From positions 62,001-126,000 of the forward strand of contig JACRJB010000052.1 of assembly GCA_016215605.1 (NCBI GenBank): a stretch of DNA of 64,000 nt, in the 5' to 3' direction. This DNA comes from Rhodopseudomonas palustris (lineage in GTDB: Bacteria; Pseudomonadota; Alphaproteobacteria; Rhizobiales; Xanthobacteraceae). Below, in pieces: positions 54,936 to 63,559 of the stretch. The first letter of the stretch is position 1. The number at the start of each line of letters is the position of its first letter. The notes under the pieces are model-generated. The model did no database searches, was not told the DNA's origin, and saw only the letters and a program-made list of their open reading frames with translations. Position numbers and translations under genes: made by a program.

Positions 54936-55787
54936 ATGGAAGGCGATGAAAGCGGCAAGTCAACGCCGCCGGCAGAGTTTGCGTCGTGGCGCAGCTTCTG
55001 GGATTTTCAGCGCGAGGTCGCACGCAACTGGCGATATGTCCGCTCGCCTGACGGTCAACGGTTTCTGTCGGCCGTTGCCGCCGGCTGTCACTCGCGTTCA
55101 ACCGAGATCAAGGCAAGCCGGCGGTTCTACCGCGCACAAGTCGCGCATCACGATGTGCTCGATGAGAATATCGGCGAGGAACTTCCCGGCCCGGCGCTGC
55201 CGCAGCGCATGTTTCCGCTCCGCGACCGAGCGACGGAAGGCCGCGTCAATCCGAAAGGGATTCCGTGTCTTTACATGGCAAGCGACAAGCACACCGCCAT
55301 GGCGGAGGTGCGGCCATGGATCGGCTCATTGGTATCGCTTGCGCTGCTGCAAACGCGAAGGACATTGCGGGTCGTCGACTGCACCGAGGGCCCGGAACGG
55401 CATCCGATCTTTATCGAGGGCGAACCCTCGGCGGAGAAGCGGGCCGGGGCGGTTTGGAGTCATATCGCCCGGGCGTTCCGCGAACCGGTTACGCGCGATG
55501 ACGATGTCGCCAGTTATGCCTCAACGCAGATCATCGCCGAGGTCTTTCGCAACGAGGGATTCGACGGGCTTGCCTATCGCAGCGCGTTCGGCACCGACCA
55601 GTTCAATCTCGCCCTGTTCGATCTCGACGCAGCCGAGCTGACCATGTGCTCGCTGCACGAGATCAGGGACGTGGAATTGAAGCACGCCGAGACAGCCAAT
55701 CCCTATTACGTCGAGCAGGCCAAGGAGGGTGAGACACAGTTAGTCCGGAACGTCATCGTCGGGTTTCGGCCGGTCGATCCGGCCTAG
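54936..55787 (+). CDS. RES-domain protein
   Basis: 283 residues with GGGGGAG before the ATG. The RES signature is GRVNPKGIPCLYMASDKHTA followed by MAEVRPW, then IIAEVFRNEGFDGLAYRSAF. Small RES proteins are NAD+-phosphorylase toxins of RES-Xre pairs; this one is longer, with about 100 extra N-terminal residues and no Xre antitoxin gene next to it. It may be a solitary effector or have another role. It is convergent with the ArdC gene and the two ends overlap by four bases. Confidence 0.75.
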   Translation: MEGDESGKSTPPAEFASWRSFWDFQREVARNWRYVRSPDGQRFLSAVAAGCHSRSTEIKASRRFYRAQVAHHDVLDENIGEELPGPALPQRMFPLRDRATEGRVNPKGIPCLYMASDKHTAMAEVRPWIGSLVSLALLQTRRTLRVVDCTEGPERHPIFIEGEPSAEKRAGAVWSHIARAFREPVTRDDDVASYASTQIIAEVFRNEGFDGLAYRSAFGTDQFNLALFDLDAAELTMCSLHEIRDVELKHAETANPYYVEQAKEGETQLVRNVIVGFRPVDPA

Positions 55788-56722
55788 GCGGCAGACGCCA
55801 CCGCGGCCGGCGCGCCACGATCGTTCGCGAGCGCATAGTCGGCCGCCTTCGATGCCGTACTCGCTGCGCGAATGATCGCACGATTGTCCTCGCGCAGCAC
55901 CTCCAGCCACGATCCAATGTAATCGGCATGGCGAACCGTGGGCACGATGCCGAGTGACGCACACATGAACGCGCCTGCCATCTCGGCCACCAGTTCTTCG
56001 CGGGCGTAAGACTTCGAGCCGAACGAGCCGGCATGGTCACGATCGAGACGGCTCTTGTGACCGGTCCAATGGCCAAGTTCGTGAAACGCCGTGCGGTGCC
56101 AGTTGATCGGCTCGAAATAAGCTTGCGGGGGCGGCACCTGCACCAAATCGCCTGAGGGACTATAGAAGGCGCGCGCGCCGCCGATGCGGAAATCCGCCCC
56201 CGTCGCCGGGATCAGCCTTTCGGCCTCCGGTTCGATCATGCCGGACGGCGGCGGTGCCGCGGCCTTCGCGACCTCTTCCGGCAGGCCGTCGCATTGATCG
56301 GTATTTAAGACCGTGAAGCGCTTGAGGAACGGGATGGCGTGGGCGTCGTCGCCGGTTTCGATAGCGCGCTTCCTCTCGTCGTTCGGCACGAGGCGGTCGG
56401 CATAGACGACGGTCGTGCCGCGCTCGCCCTTCCGGACACTGCCGCCGAGACCGAGCGCCTGCAGGAACGTGAGCCAGCTCTGGCCGGAGAAGCCGCGCTC
56501 GATCACCGCACCCCACAGGATCAGCAGGTTGATTCCCGAATAGCGGCGCCCGGTCGATGCGTTGTCCGGCATCGCGAGCGGCCCGTTCGCCGCCGCCGTT
56601 CGCCATGGCCGGACCCAGGGCACACGGCCTGCCTCCAGCTCGGCAATGATCCTGTCGGTGATTTCCTGATAGAGCCCGGACCGGTCTTTACCGGTGCGGG
56701 CGCGAGCGGTGGATCTGGACAT
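55784..56722 (-). CDS. ardC: ArdC-type antirestriction protein with zincin domain
   Basis: 312 residues. The N-terminal ArdC/DUF1738 domain (LYQEITDRIIAELEAGRVPW, GRRYSGINLLILWGAV, SWLTFLQALGLGGSVRKGER) binds single-stranded DNA in relatives. A C-terminal metallopeptidase-like part carries the zinc motif FHELGHWTGH, with ELVAEMAGAFM after it. Such proteins protect incoming plasmid DNA from restriction. GGAGA precedes ATG 56722. Its presence marks the region as a conjugative or plasmid-derived element. Confidence 0.9.
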   Translation of the reverse strand: MSRSTARARTGKDRSGLYQEITDRIIAELEAGRVPWVRPWRTAAANGPLAMPDNASTGRRYSGINLLILWGAVIERGFSGQSWLTFLQALGLGGSVRKGERGTTVVYADRLVPNDERKRAIETGDDAHAIPFLKRFTVLNTDQCDGLPEEVAKAAAPPPSGMIEPEAERLIPATGADFRIGGARAFYSPSGDLVQVPPPQAYFEPINWHRTAFHELGHWTGHKSRLDRDHAGSFGSKSYAREELVAEMAGAFMCASLGIVPTVRHADYIGSWLEVLREDNRAIIRAASTASKAADYALANDRGAPAAVASAA

Positions 56723-57141
56723 CGCGGTTCTCCGCGACGGGCGTCGCGAGCCTCTCTCGCAGCCTGAACCTGTCACCGAGAGCCCTCGGCACTCTCCCTC
56801 TCTCGCTGCGCCCCCTCCGAGCATGTGGCCGGTTTCGAGACCGGGAAGGAATCCGCAAGCGCTGCGTCAGGGATGGAAGCCCGCAGGGTGGATACCCGGC
56901 ATGGCCGGGGCTGCAGCAAAGCCGACAGCCCGGGCCACAGGGCGACGCCGAGGATTTTCGCCGTGTCGGCTCGCCGACGCTGAAATTGGCTCTGCCGATG
57001 CACTGTTGCGCTGATTTGAAACCCGGCCAATTTCGATGGCGCTACTCAAAAACCTACCTTAGGCTCTCCAGCAGACCGACATCCCTTCGTATCCGCACAG
57101 GATTGATACTTAGAATTCTCGCAGTTGAATTTTGCCAAACG
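56723..57141. other. Gap between ArdC and the next gene
   Basis: No supported gene. It contains the ArdC promoter region and a GC-rich half followed by a more AT-rich part after 57,010. Confidence 0.4.
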
Positions 57142-57573
57142 ATGGAGGTTCTTTTGCCGAGATATACTGCGCCAGGGTATCCAAGCTGTTACATCGACTG
57201 CCCTGCCGGGGGATACGCACTTTACTTGGCGCCACTTGGACCCTGCAGGACGAAGTGCGACCCGTCGACGCTTCAGGACGAGTTGCTGGCTTACATTCGA
57301 CAGAAGGATTGGAGCGTCCGGTCGTCGGCGACTGTGCGGCGGATCACCCGCGGCCAACTCGGAGATCTGTCGCGCCACCTCAGGCAGGCACCGCCCGGCG
57401 GTGGTCAAGCCGACAAAGTGCTGGATGACCTCGAGCAAATCGGCAAGGTTCGGCAGCACGAAGAAATAGACGCAGCATGGGACAACCTGGATGTCGTGGA
57501 AGCGTTGGAGCGGCTTAGAGATGCTGCGTCAAACTCTTCGCCCGATGGGGGCGCTATGGTCGCACCGGGGTGA
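57142..57573 (+). CDS. Small hypothetical protein with N-terminal Cys cluster
   Basis: 143 residues. The start holds four cysteines in PGYPSCYIDCPAGGYALYLA and LGPCRTKCDP, possibly a metal site; the rest is charged and helical (RHLRQAPPGGGQADKVLDDL). I do not recognise it. It overlaps the following membrane-protein gene by 53 bases, which suggests they are co-expressed. No strong ribosome site; the ATG at 57142 is the first before the Cys cluster. Confidence 0.45.
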   Translation: MEVLLPRYTAPGYPSCYIDCPAGGYALYLAPLGPCRTKCDPSTLQDELLAYIRQKDWSVRSSATVRRITRGQLGDLSRHLRQAPPGGGQADKVLDDLEQIGKVRQHEEIDAAWDNLDVVEALERLRDAASNSSPDGGAMVAPG

Positions 57574-58153
57574 ATACGCAAACTGGCTGGCGATTGCACG
57601 GCTTCGGTCATCGTTCCTGTCGAAAGCAACGACAGCGCTGTCGCTGACAACATTCGCATTGAGTAACTTCACGAAGCTTTTCGTATTGCTGGACATCGAT
57701 CCCTGGCGGCTGCGGCTGATCTTCTGCGGCGCCCTGGTCTTTCTGATCGGATATCTGCTCGCGGCATGGCGCAGCCCGCCGGAGTTCAAGACCGCCACGG
57801 CACTCGACGAGATCGTATCGCGCATGCTCGTCGTGAGCGACTTCCAGTTTTTCAAGTCGCGTCGATGGCTTGCCACCGTACTGGTTGAGGAGATCGGAAC
57901 AAATCGCCCTCGCGATTTGCCGCGGGGCTACGAAGATTTCCTGACTGAGCGCATCGCGGAGACCGCCGCGCTTCAGCATTGGGATGAACGGGAAGCCGCG
58001 ACCTTGTATTATGCTGATTTGAATTTGCGGCAATTTGTCAAACCGCGTTCGCGCTATCTCGCGTTGTTGTTTCTCGGTGCCGGCTGCTTGTTGCTCCTGA
58101 TACCGACACTCGACAGCATCGTCCGCATTGTCTTTGGTCGGACGGGCGGATAG
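57521..58153 (+). CDS. Hypothetical membrane protein
   Basis: 210 residues. Two N-terminal membrane segments are centred on TALSLTTFALSNFTKLFVLL and LRLIFCGALVFLIGYLLAAW, and a C-terminal one on YLALLFLGAGCLLLLIPTLD. The cytosolic middle is charged (EFKTATALDEIVSRMLVVSD, WLATVLVEEIGTNRP). No family recognised. ATG 57521 or 57545. Confidence 0.5.
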   Translation: MLRQTLRPMGALWSHRGEYANWLAIARLRSSFLSKATTALSLTTFALSNFTKLFVLLDIDPWRLRLIFCGALVFLIGYLLAAWRSPPEFKTATALDEIVSRMLVVSDFQFFKSRRWLATVLVEEIGTNRPRDLPRGYEDFLTERIAETAALQHWDEREAATLYYADLNLRQFVKPRSRYLALLFLGAGCLLLLIPTLDSIVRIVFGRTGG

Positions 58154-58229
58154 TGCTCATCTTCCCGGATTCGTTCTCATACGGGATGCCGGAAACAGGC
58201 GCGCTACCATGACGGGCCGAAGCGCCACG

Positions 58230-59108
58230 TCATGGAAGATGATCGCTGTACTGTGCGACGAAGGAGGCCGTCTTGTTGATGGTCGCCGCTTCATTGTATC
58301 CGGGCTTGCCGATCGGAAATCCGAGATAGGTGACGGCTGGATCGACATTCGAGTAGAGCGGTATGCGCAAGCAGGCCGCGAAGCCGGCCTTGTTGCAGGC
58401 ACCGTCTCCCGCCATGACGGTTCTGAACGGAAATGCAGTGTCGACGTGGCCGAAGCCATCGCGTTCGATGAGTTCGTCGGCATCATGTCCGTCGTCCCCC
58501 AGGCCGAAATTGGGACCGATCTCATGAGCGAAATGCCACCAGAGCCAGGCCTTCTCGACTGCGATCAGTGAGAGATAGGCTCTCCCGGCCGCCGCTGCCG
58601 GACCGGCGGCGAGATCCGCCTTAATGAGGCGAGACCCAGCGCCGCCCAAGGTGTCCCACCCTCCCCGCCATAGCCGGAGACTGTCGAGGTCGGCGGAGGC
58701 TTGCTTGCGATGCTTGCCGATCGAGAACTCACCGCCGCTGCTCGTTTTCTTGGCGATCATATCAAGGAGGGGTACCTGAAGATTTGTGTCCATACAGTTC
58801 AAGCTGGAGGGATCGCAGCGAAGGTGGGCCAGGACGTGGCTATCTTCGTTAAATTCGTTCCAGGGTTGCGCCTTCACCGTGACCTGCGCCCGAGCACCTG
58901 AACTGGCAAAGATGCGGTTTTGCATATGGCCGATGAAAGCAATCTCGTCCTCGATCCGGCGCCCACGCCGCTCCAGCTCGACGGACGCTTTGTCCGTATA
59001 GAGGACAAGAATGCTAATGACTTGAGCATTCTGGGCAGATGCCGGCGCCCACTGAGCCGTGGCTGCCAGTAATATAAAGGAGCTGAAGGTCATCAGGTGT
59101 CTCAGCAT
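58230..59108 (-). CDS. Secreted reprolysin-like protein with a disrupted zinc motif
   Basis: About 292 residues with a signal peptide (TFSSFILLAATAQWAPASAQ). The mature part resembles metzincin/reprolysin-like proteases: VISILVLYTDKASVELE at the start, the helix WWHFAHEIGPNFGLGDDGHD in the middle, and many Cys later. The usual zinc motif would be HEIGHNFGLxHD; here the second His is Pro (plus-strand 58512-58526), so the site looks dead unless later His residues substitute. The start at 59108 has GGAG seven bases ahead. It faces away from the subtilase gene. Confidence 0.6.
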   Translation of the reverse strand: MLRHLMTFSSFILLAATAQWAPASAQNAQVISILVLYTDKASVELERRGRRIEDEIAFIGHMQNRIFASSGARAQVTVKAQPWNEFNEDSHVLAHLRCDPSSLNCMDTNLQVPLLDMIAKKTSSGGEFSIGKHRKQASADLDSLRLWRGGWDTLGGAGSRLIKADLAAGPAAAAGRAYLSLIAVEKAWLWWHFAHEIGPNFGLGDDGHDADELIERDGFGHVDTAFPFRTVMAGDGACNKAGFAACLRIPLYSNVDPAVTYLGFPIGKPGYNEAATINKTASFVAQYSDHLP

Positions 59109-59345
59109 GAGATACTCCATAGAAGCCTTCGACTATCGGCCGCAGGGCGTTACGACGAGCAAGAGTCCGCCTGAAGGCGCGGCAAAGTAGCACAGGCCGA
59201 CACTCCCGATTGCAATTGCCGTTGCGAGAGCCGACGCCGAGTCATTTTGAACCATGAGTGCGCGCAGACCCATACTGACACACGCGACAAGCTCACGGAC
59301 TCGCGCTATAGTAGCGACCACATCTGATAATATTCAGGGGGTGGG

Positions 59346-61514
59346 ATGGCCAAGACCGACGAAGATTCGCGGCGTCTCCACCCTCGACTGCGCTGTCTTC
59401 GCAACGGCGCTGCACCCGTCAACCTCCTCCGGTCTGATATTACATCGACCGTCGCATCCGCGCCTTCCCTGATGGCGGAATCGATTGGCGTTCCCGCCGA
59501 TCTCGACCTAAACCTGATACGCGGCGCTCTTCCGATGAGTCCCGCCGAGACGGCGCAAAGGGTACAGCCGAAACCAAAAAAGCGCTCCAAAATGGCCAGC
59601 CAGCCGCAGGCCGAGCGCTCTTTCGTCAATGTCTTTGTGGAGGTCTTCCGCGACACCACGGACGACGTCGCCGGTGAGCGCGCAACGCTTGAGCGCATCC
59701 GCAAGATGGCTCAACAGGCCAAGAACGAGATCAGCGCGCCGGATCGCGCGATCTTGGGCAACGAAGTTCTGGTCAGGCGAAACTTCGTTTCCGCGACGGT
59801 CCCGATTGCATCGCTGACAGAGCTTGAACAGGATCCCGGCATTGCGTTCGTGCATCCTTCGCAGCCTCTCACATTCGAGGAGCCCATTGATCATCCCGGC
59901 CTCAGCGACGAGCCTGAGCATCGCCCGATCGGGAACGCCAAGCTGCGCGCCGCCCATGGCGACGGCGCGGGCGTCATCATTGGGCTCATCGACGTCGGCG
60001 GGTTCGATTTTGCGCATCCGGATTTCCGCGACGGCGACGGCAAGACGCGTTTCCTTTCCATCTGGGATCAGGGCGGGGATTTCCGCAAACCGCCTTCGGC
60101 CAACGGCACGAGCCGGTTCGACTATGGCAGTGAACTGACAAAGGTCCTGATGGACGCCGCACTATCCGCGGAAGCCGCGGGCAAGTTCCCGGCGACCATG
60201 ATCGAGCAGCAGTCGCAGCGTACTGAAGGGTCGCACGCGACCCATGTCGCCAGTATCGCTGCCGGCAATAGCGGCGTCTGCCCCAAGGCTCAGATCGCCG
60301 CCGTGCTGATCTCGGTGCCTACGCTCGACGACCGGATGCAGGAGCGGCGGGCGACCTTCACGGATTCCAGCCGCATCGTTCACGCCGTCGAGCACCTGCT
60401 GGAGATCGCGCGCAAGGCGGGCAAGCCGATCTCGATCAATATCAGCCTCGGCACCAATGGCGGCGCCCATGACGGATCGAGCGGCGTCTCCCGCTGGCTT
60501 GATGCCTTGCTCTCAGATCCCGGCCGGGCCGTGTCTGTTGCAGCGGGCAATGCCGGCCAGGAAAAAGGCGCGACGGCGGAGGATATCGGGTTCATCACCG
60601 GGCGCATTCATTCAAGCGGCCGCATTGCCGCGCGCGGCTTGAGCGTCGACCTCGAATGGACCGTGGTCGGCAACGGCATCGAGGATCTATCGGAGAATGA
60701 ACTCGAGATCTGGTATGGCGCGCAGGATCGGCTGACGGTGATGCTGAAGCCGCCGGGCGCGGGCTCGGACTGGATTACCGTTCGCCCGCGCGAATATGTC
60801 GAAAACCGACGGCTGCCGAGCGGCACCACGATCTCGCTTTATAACGAGCTCTATCATCCGACAAACGGCTGCAACTACGCCGCCGTTTATCTGACACCCA
60901 ATTTTCAACCTGGCAGTATTCGCGGCGTCGAGGCCGGCATCTGGCGGCTCCGCCTGGTGGGCGACGAGATCCGCAACGGGCGCTTCAATTGCTGGATCGA
61001 ACGCGACGATCCGGTCGAGATACGTAGCGCAGGCGCGGTTCGACTTTATCGTTTTCCGTCATTCTTCTCGGAGACGAGCAACGTCGACTCGCACTCGATC
61101 AGCTCGCTCGCCTGCGGCCATCGCGTCATCGCCGTCGCCAACCTCGATGATGCTCGCCAAAAGATCAATATCTCGAGCAGCCAGGGCCCGACGCGTGACG
61201 ACAGGATGAAGCCCGACATCGCCGCGGCGGGCACGGACATCGTTGCCGCCAAGGGCTTCAGCGAAGACACCAAGGTTTGGATCGGCAAGACAGGCACCAG
61301 CATGGCGAGCCCGTATGTCGCGGGCGTCGTCGGCCTCATGCTTTCGGCGAACAAGGACCTTACGTCTGCGCAATGCTCCGGCATACTGCAACGCACCGCC
61401 CGTCCCCTTCCTGGAGCGTCCTATGAATGGCGCAACGATGCGGGGTTCGGCGTGATCGATCCGGCTGCGGCGATCGACGAAGCGCGTACCTTCAACCAAC
61501 GCGTCGAAGTCTGA
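59346..61514 (+). CDS. Subtilisin-like (S8) serine protease
   Basis: 722 residues without a signal peptide. The catalytic triad is Asp216 (IIGLIDVGGFDFAHPDF), His297 (EGSHATHVASIAAG) and Ser652 (GKTGTSMASPYVAG), with the oxyanion Asn in VSVAAGNAGQ. About 200 N-terminal residues (FVNVFVEVFRDTT) look like a propeptide or recognition region, and a beta-rich insert lies between His and Ser. A cytosolic location is implied. GGGGG precedes the ATG. It is followed 10 bases later by the MBL-fold gene, so the two form an operon. Confidence 0.9.
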   Translation: MAKTDEDSRRLHPRLRCLRNGAAPVNLLRSDITSTVASAPSLMAESIGVPADLDLNLIRGALPMSPAETAQRVQPKPKKRSKMASQPQAERSFVNVFVEVFRDTTDDVAGERATLERIRKMAQQAKNEISAPDRAILGNEVLVRRNFVSATVPIASLTELEQDPGIAFVHPSQPLTFEEPIDHPGLSDEPEHRPIGNAKLRAAHGDGAGVIIGLIDVGGFDFAHPDFRDGDGKTRFLSIWDQGGDFRKPPSANGTSRFDYGSELTKVLMDAALSAEAAGKFPATMIEQQSQRTEGSHATHVASIAAGNSGVCPKAQIAAVLISVPTLDDRMQERRATFTDSSRIVHAVEHLLEIARKAGKPISINISLGTNGGAHDGSSGVSRWLDALLSDPGRAVSVAAGNAGQEKGATAEDIGFITGRIHSSGRIAARGLSVDLEWTVVGNGIEDLSENELEIWYGAQDRLTVMLKPPGAGSDWITVRPREYVENRRLPSGTTISLYNELYHPTNGCNYAAVYLTPNFQPGSIRGVEAGIWRLRLVGDEIRNGRFNCWIERDDPVEIRSAGAVRLYRFPSFFSETSNVDSHSISSLACGHRVIAVANLDDARQKINISSSQGPTRDDRMKPDIAAAGTDIVAAKGFSEDTKVWIGKTGTSMASPYVAGVVGLMLSANKDLTSAQCSGILQRTARPLPGASYEWRNDAGFGVIDPAAAIDEARTFNQRVEV

Positions 61515-61524
61515 GGAGCATGTC

Positions 61525-62826
61525 ATGAAGCTCCGCATCTTCCAATCCGACAAAGGCGACTGCCTGCTGCTGGAAGGCAAGGACGGCGGCCGCATTCTGT
61601 GTGACGGCGGCATGACCACCAGCATGCGTACGCATGTTCGCGATGCGCTGGCCGAGCTTCGCGTCGCCGGCGAGAAGCTCGACTATGTCTACATTTCCCA
61701 CATCGACCAGGATCACATCTCCGGAGTGCTCCAGCTCCTCCAGGACGAACTCGAATGGCGGCTTTTTGAGTTTCATGGCAAGGAGGGCACTCCGATACGT
61801 GAGCCAAAGGTCCCGCGCCCCCCTGAAATCGGCGGCATATGGCACAACGGCTTCCGCGATCAGATCGGAAAGAATGCCGGCGATGTGGAAGACCTGCTGG
61901 CGGCTGTAGCACCGGCGCTGCTCGCAAGCGCCGTACCGGAGATCGTCGAGCTCGGCGAGGAATTGCAACAAATCGCCGTTTCCATCCCTGAAGCCATCAA
62001 GGTCTCGCGATACGCCTCGGCCGAGTTGCTCGGTATCCCTATCAATCAGTTTCCGGGGTCACCCAACAGCCCCAAGCTTTTGATGTACCGGGATGGACAG
62101 GAGCCCTTCGATGTCGGTTCGATGCAGCTCACCATCGTCGGCCCAACGAACGATGAGCTGACGCTGCTCCGCGATGGCTGGAACAATTTCCTGCGCGACG
62201 TGAAAGGACGTGAGTCGATTAAGAAGCTGCGCGCCGAGATCAAACGCAAGATCGAGGCATTCGGCGCCGAATCCTTCGATTTGCGCGACTGGAACGGCAT
62301 CGAGGACTACAAAGGCGTCACCACTCCCAACATCGCATCGCTGATGTTCATGGTGGAGGAGAATGGAAAGCGTCTGCTGCTCACCGGCGACTCGCAACGG
62401 GATATCATCCTCAAGGGGCTCGAGTTGGCGGGCTTCCTGGAGCCTGGCCATCTTCATGTCGACGTCCTGAAGACCCAGCACCATGCTTCCGAGCACAATT
62501 TTGACGCCGAGTTTTGCCGCCAGGTCTCGGCCGATAATTATGTTTTCTGCGGAAACGGCTCGAGCGGAAATCCCGAGCTCTCCGTAATCCAGATGATCTA
62601 CGACTCGCGGCTGGGACCGAAGGCCAAACGCGCTCTGGCACCCAAGGCCGAGGATCGTCCTTTCAAGTTCTGGTTCAGCACCACGTCCGAAATGCAGGCC
62701 GAAGAGAGTCTCCAGCGCCAGACCTTCGAGAAGGTGGAGAAGCTCGTCGAGAAGCTCGTGCAGAAATCTGATGGGCAATTGACCGCCGCTTTCAACAACG
62801 ACGCCAGCATCGAACTCGCTATCTGA
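61525..62826 (+). CDS. Metallo-beta-lactamase-fold protein (ComEC/Rec2-like)
   Basis: 433 residues. The MBL motif is YISHIDQDHISGV (His59, Asp61, Asp63, His64), with TGDSQRDI and KTQHHASEHN as later metal-site segments; NPELSVIQM follows. This fits the ComEC/Rec2-type MBL hydrolases that often stand alone in conflict loci and act on nucleic acids or nucleotides. A long C-terminal coiled coil (QTFEKVEKLVEKLVQKSDGQ) closes it. Its ribosome site TGAGGAG includes the stop codon of the subtilase gene, showing tight coupling. Confidence 0.8.
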   Translation: MKLRIFQSDKGDCLLLEGKDGGRILCDGGMTTSMRTHVRDALAELRVAGEKLDYVYISHIDQDHISGVLQLLQDELEWRLFEFHGKEGTPIREPKVPRPPEIGGIWHNGFRDQIGKNAGDVEDLLAAVAPALLASAVPEIVELGEELQQIAVSIPEAIKVSRYASAELLGIPINQFPGSPNSPKLLMYRDGQEPFDVGSMQLTIVGPTNDELTLLRDGWNNFLRDVKGRESIKKLRAEIKRKIEAFGAESFDLRDWNGIEDYKGVTTPNIASLMFMVEENGKRLLLTGDSQRDIILKGLELAGFLEPGHLHVDVLKTQHHASEHNFDAEFCRQVSADNYVFCGNGSSGNPELSVIQMIYDSRLGPKAKRALAPKAEDRPFKFWFSTTSEMQAEESLQRQTFEKVEKLVEKLVQKSDGQLTAAFNNDASIELAI

Positions 62827-62873
62827 CCTAGCCCGGGCCGCCCCTCGTTGGGTACCGCGAAATGGAGAACGCC

Positions 62874-63515
62874 ATGGAATCGATAGAACGCGCGCGCCGC
62901 GACCGTGATGCGGTATTCGGCCTAGGGGGAGCAGCGCAGGCCGGGCGGGCGGATCCGGCAACGGCCGCGCCGGACGCTGCCGGGCAAGCCCGCCGACGCC
63001 TGTTCACGCCGTTCCTCGCCGAAGATCAGGAACGGGCGGCGACGCTCGCCGAACGGCTGGCCGAGCAAGCCGACGCGCAGCCGGGGCTGAGCGATGCCAA
63101 ACGACTGGAGCTCGTGATGCGAACGGCGCGCGGCTTCGCCAACCAGTACCGGGCGCGACCTTCCCAAATCTCGCCAGCGCACGGGCCGCGGTGCAGTCAC
63201 ACCTGATCTTCCTGCGCGAACCAAGGGCGCCGTACGTCGACGACGTGGTCCTGCTGCGGGATGTGGCCGACGCCTTCAAGCACCATAAGCTGGATCGTAG
63301 GAACGCCACCGTTGACGGCGCCGACGCGATCGTGATGACAGGCACGGGCTGGGGAAAGCTGAGATACGGCCGAAGGCAAGTGGGGCGGCGTCGAGCAGGT
63401 CATCGTCGAGCGCAAGGATGGCTCGCAACGCGCGCTGTCGTCCGTGATCCAGAACGTGTTCGACGCCTGGCTGACGCTGCTGGGCCAGCCGCTGCCGCCT
63501 ATAAACGACTATTGA
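62874..63515 (+). pseudogene. Hypothetical mobile-element protein, frameshifted
   Basis: Three frames read in series give one protein-like product: a charged start (ERARRDRDAVFGLGGAAQAG, LFTPFLAEDQERAATLAERL), then from about 63158 TFPNLASARAAVQSHLIFLR and GADAIVMTGTGWGKLRYG, and after a one-base change near 63371 EGKWGGVEQVIVERKDGSQR and LTLLGQPLPPINDY. The switches at about 63155 and 63371 make it a pseudogene unless the sequence has errors. No function known. The first ATG with GGAG is 62874. Confidence 0.55.
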
Positions 63516-63559
63516 GATGGAACGCCGCTGACGAGGATACTCACGTCACTCGGCCTTGA

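Noticed and set aside
59133-59321. A 62-residue minus-strand frame with a hydrophobic C-terminal half
   Set aside because: No ribosome site and no similarity; it lies in the promoter region between divergent protease genes.
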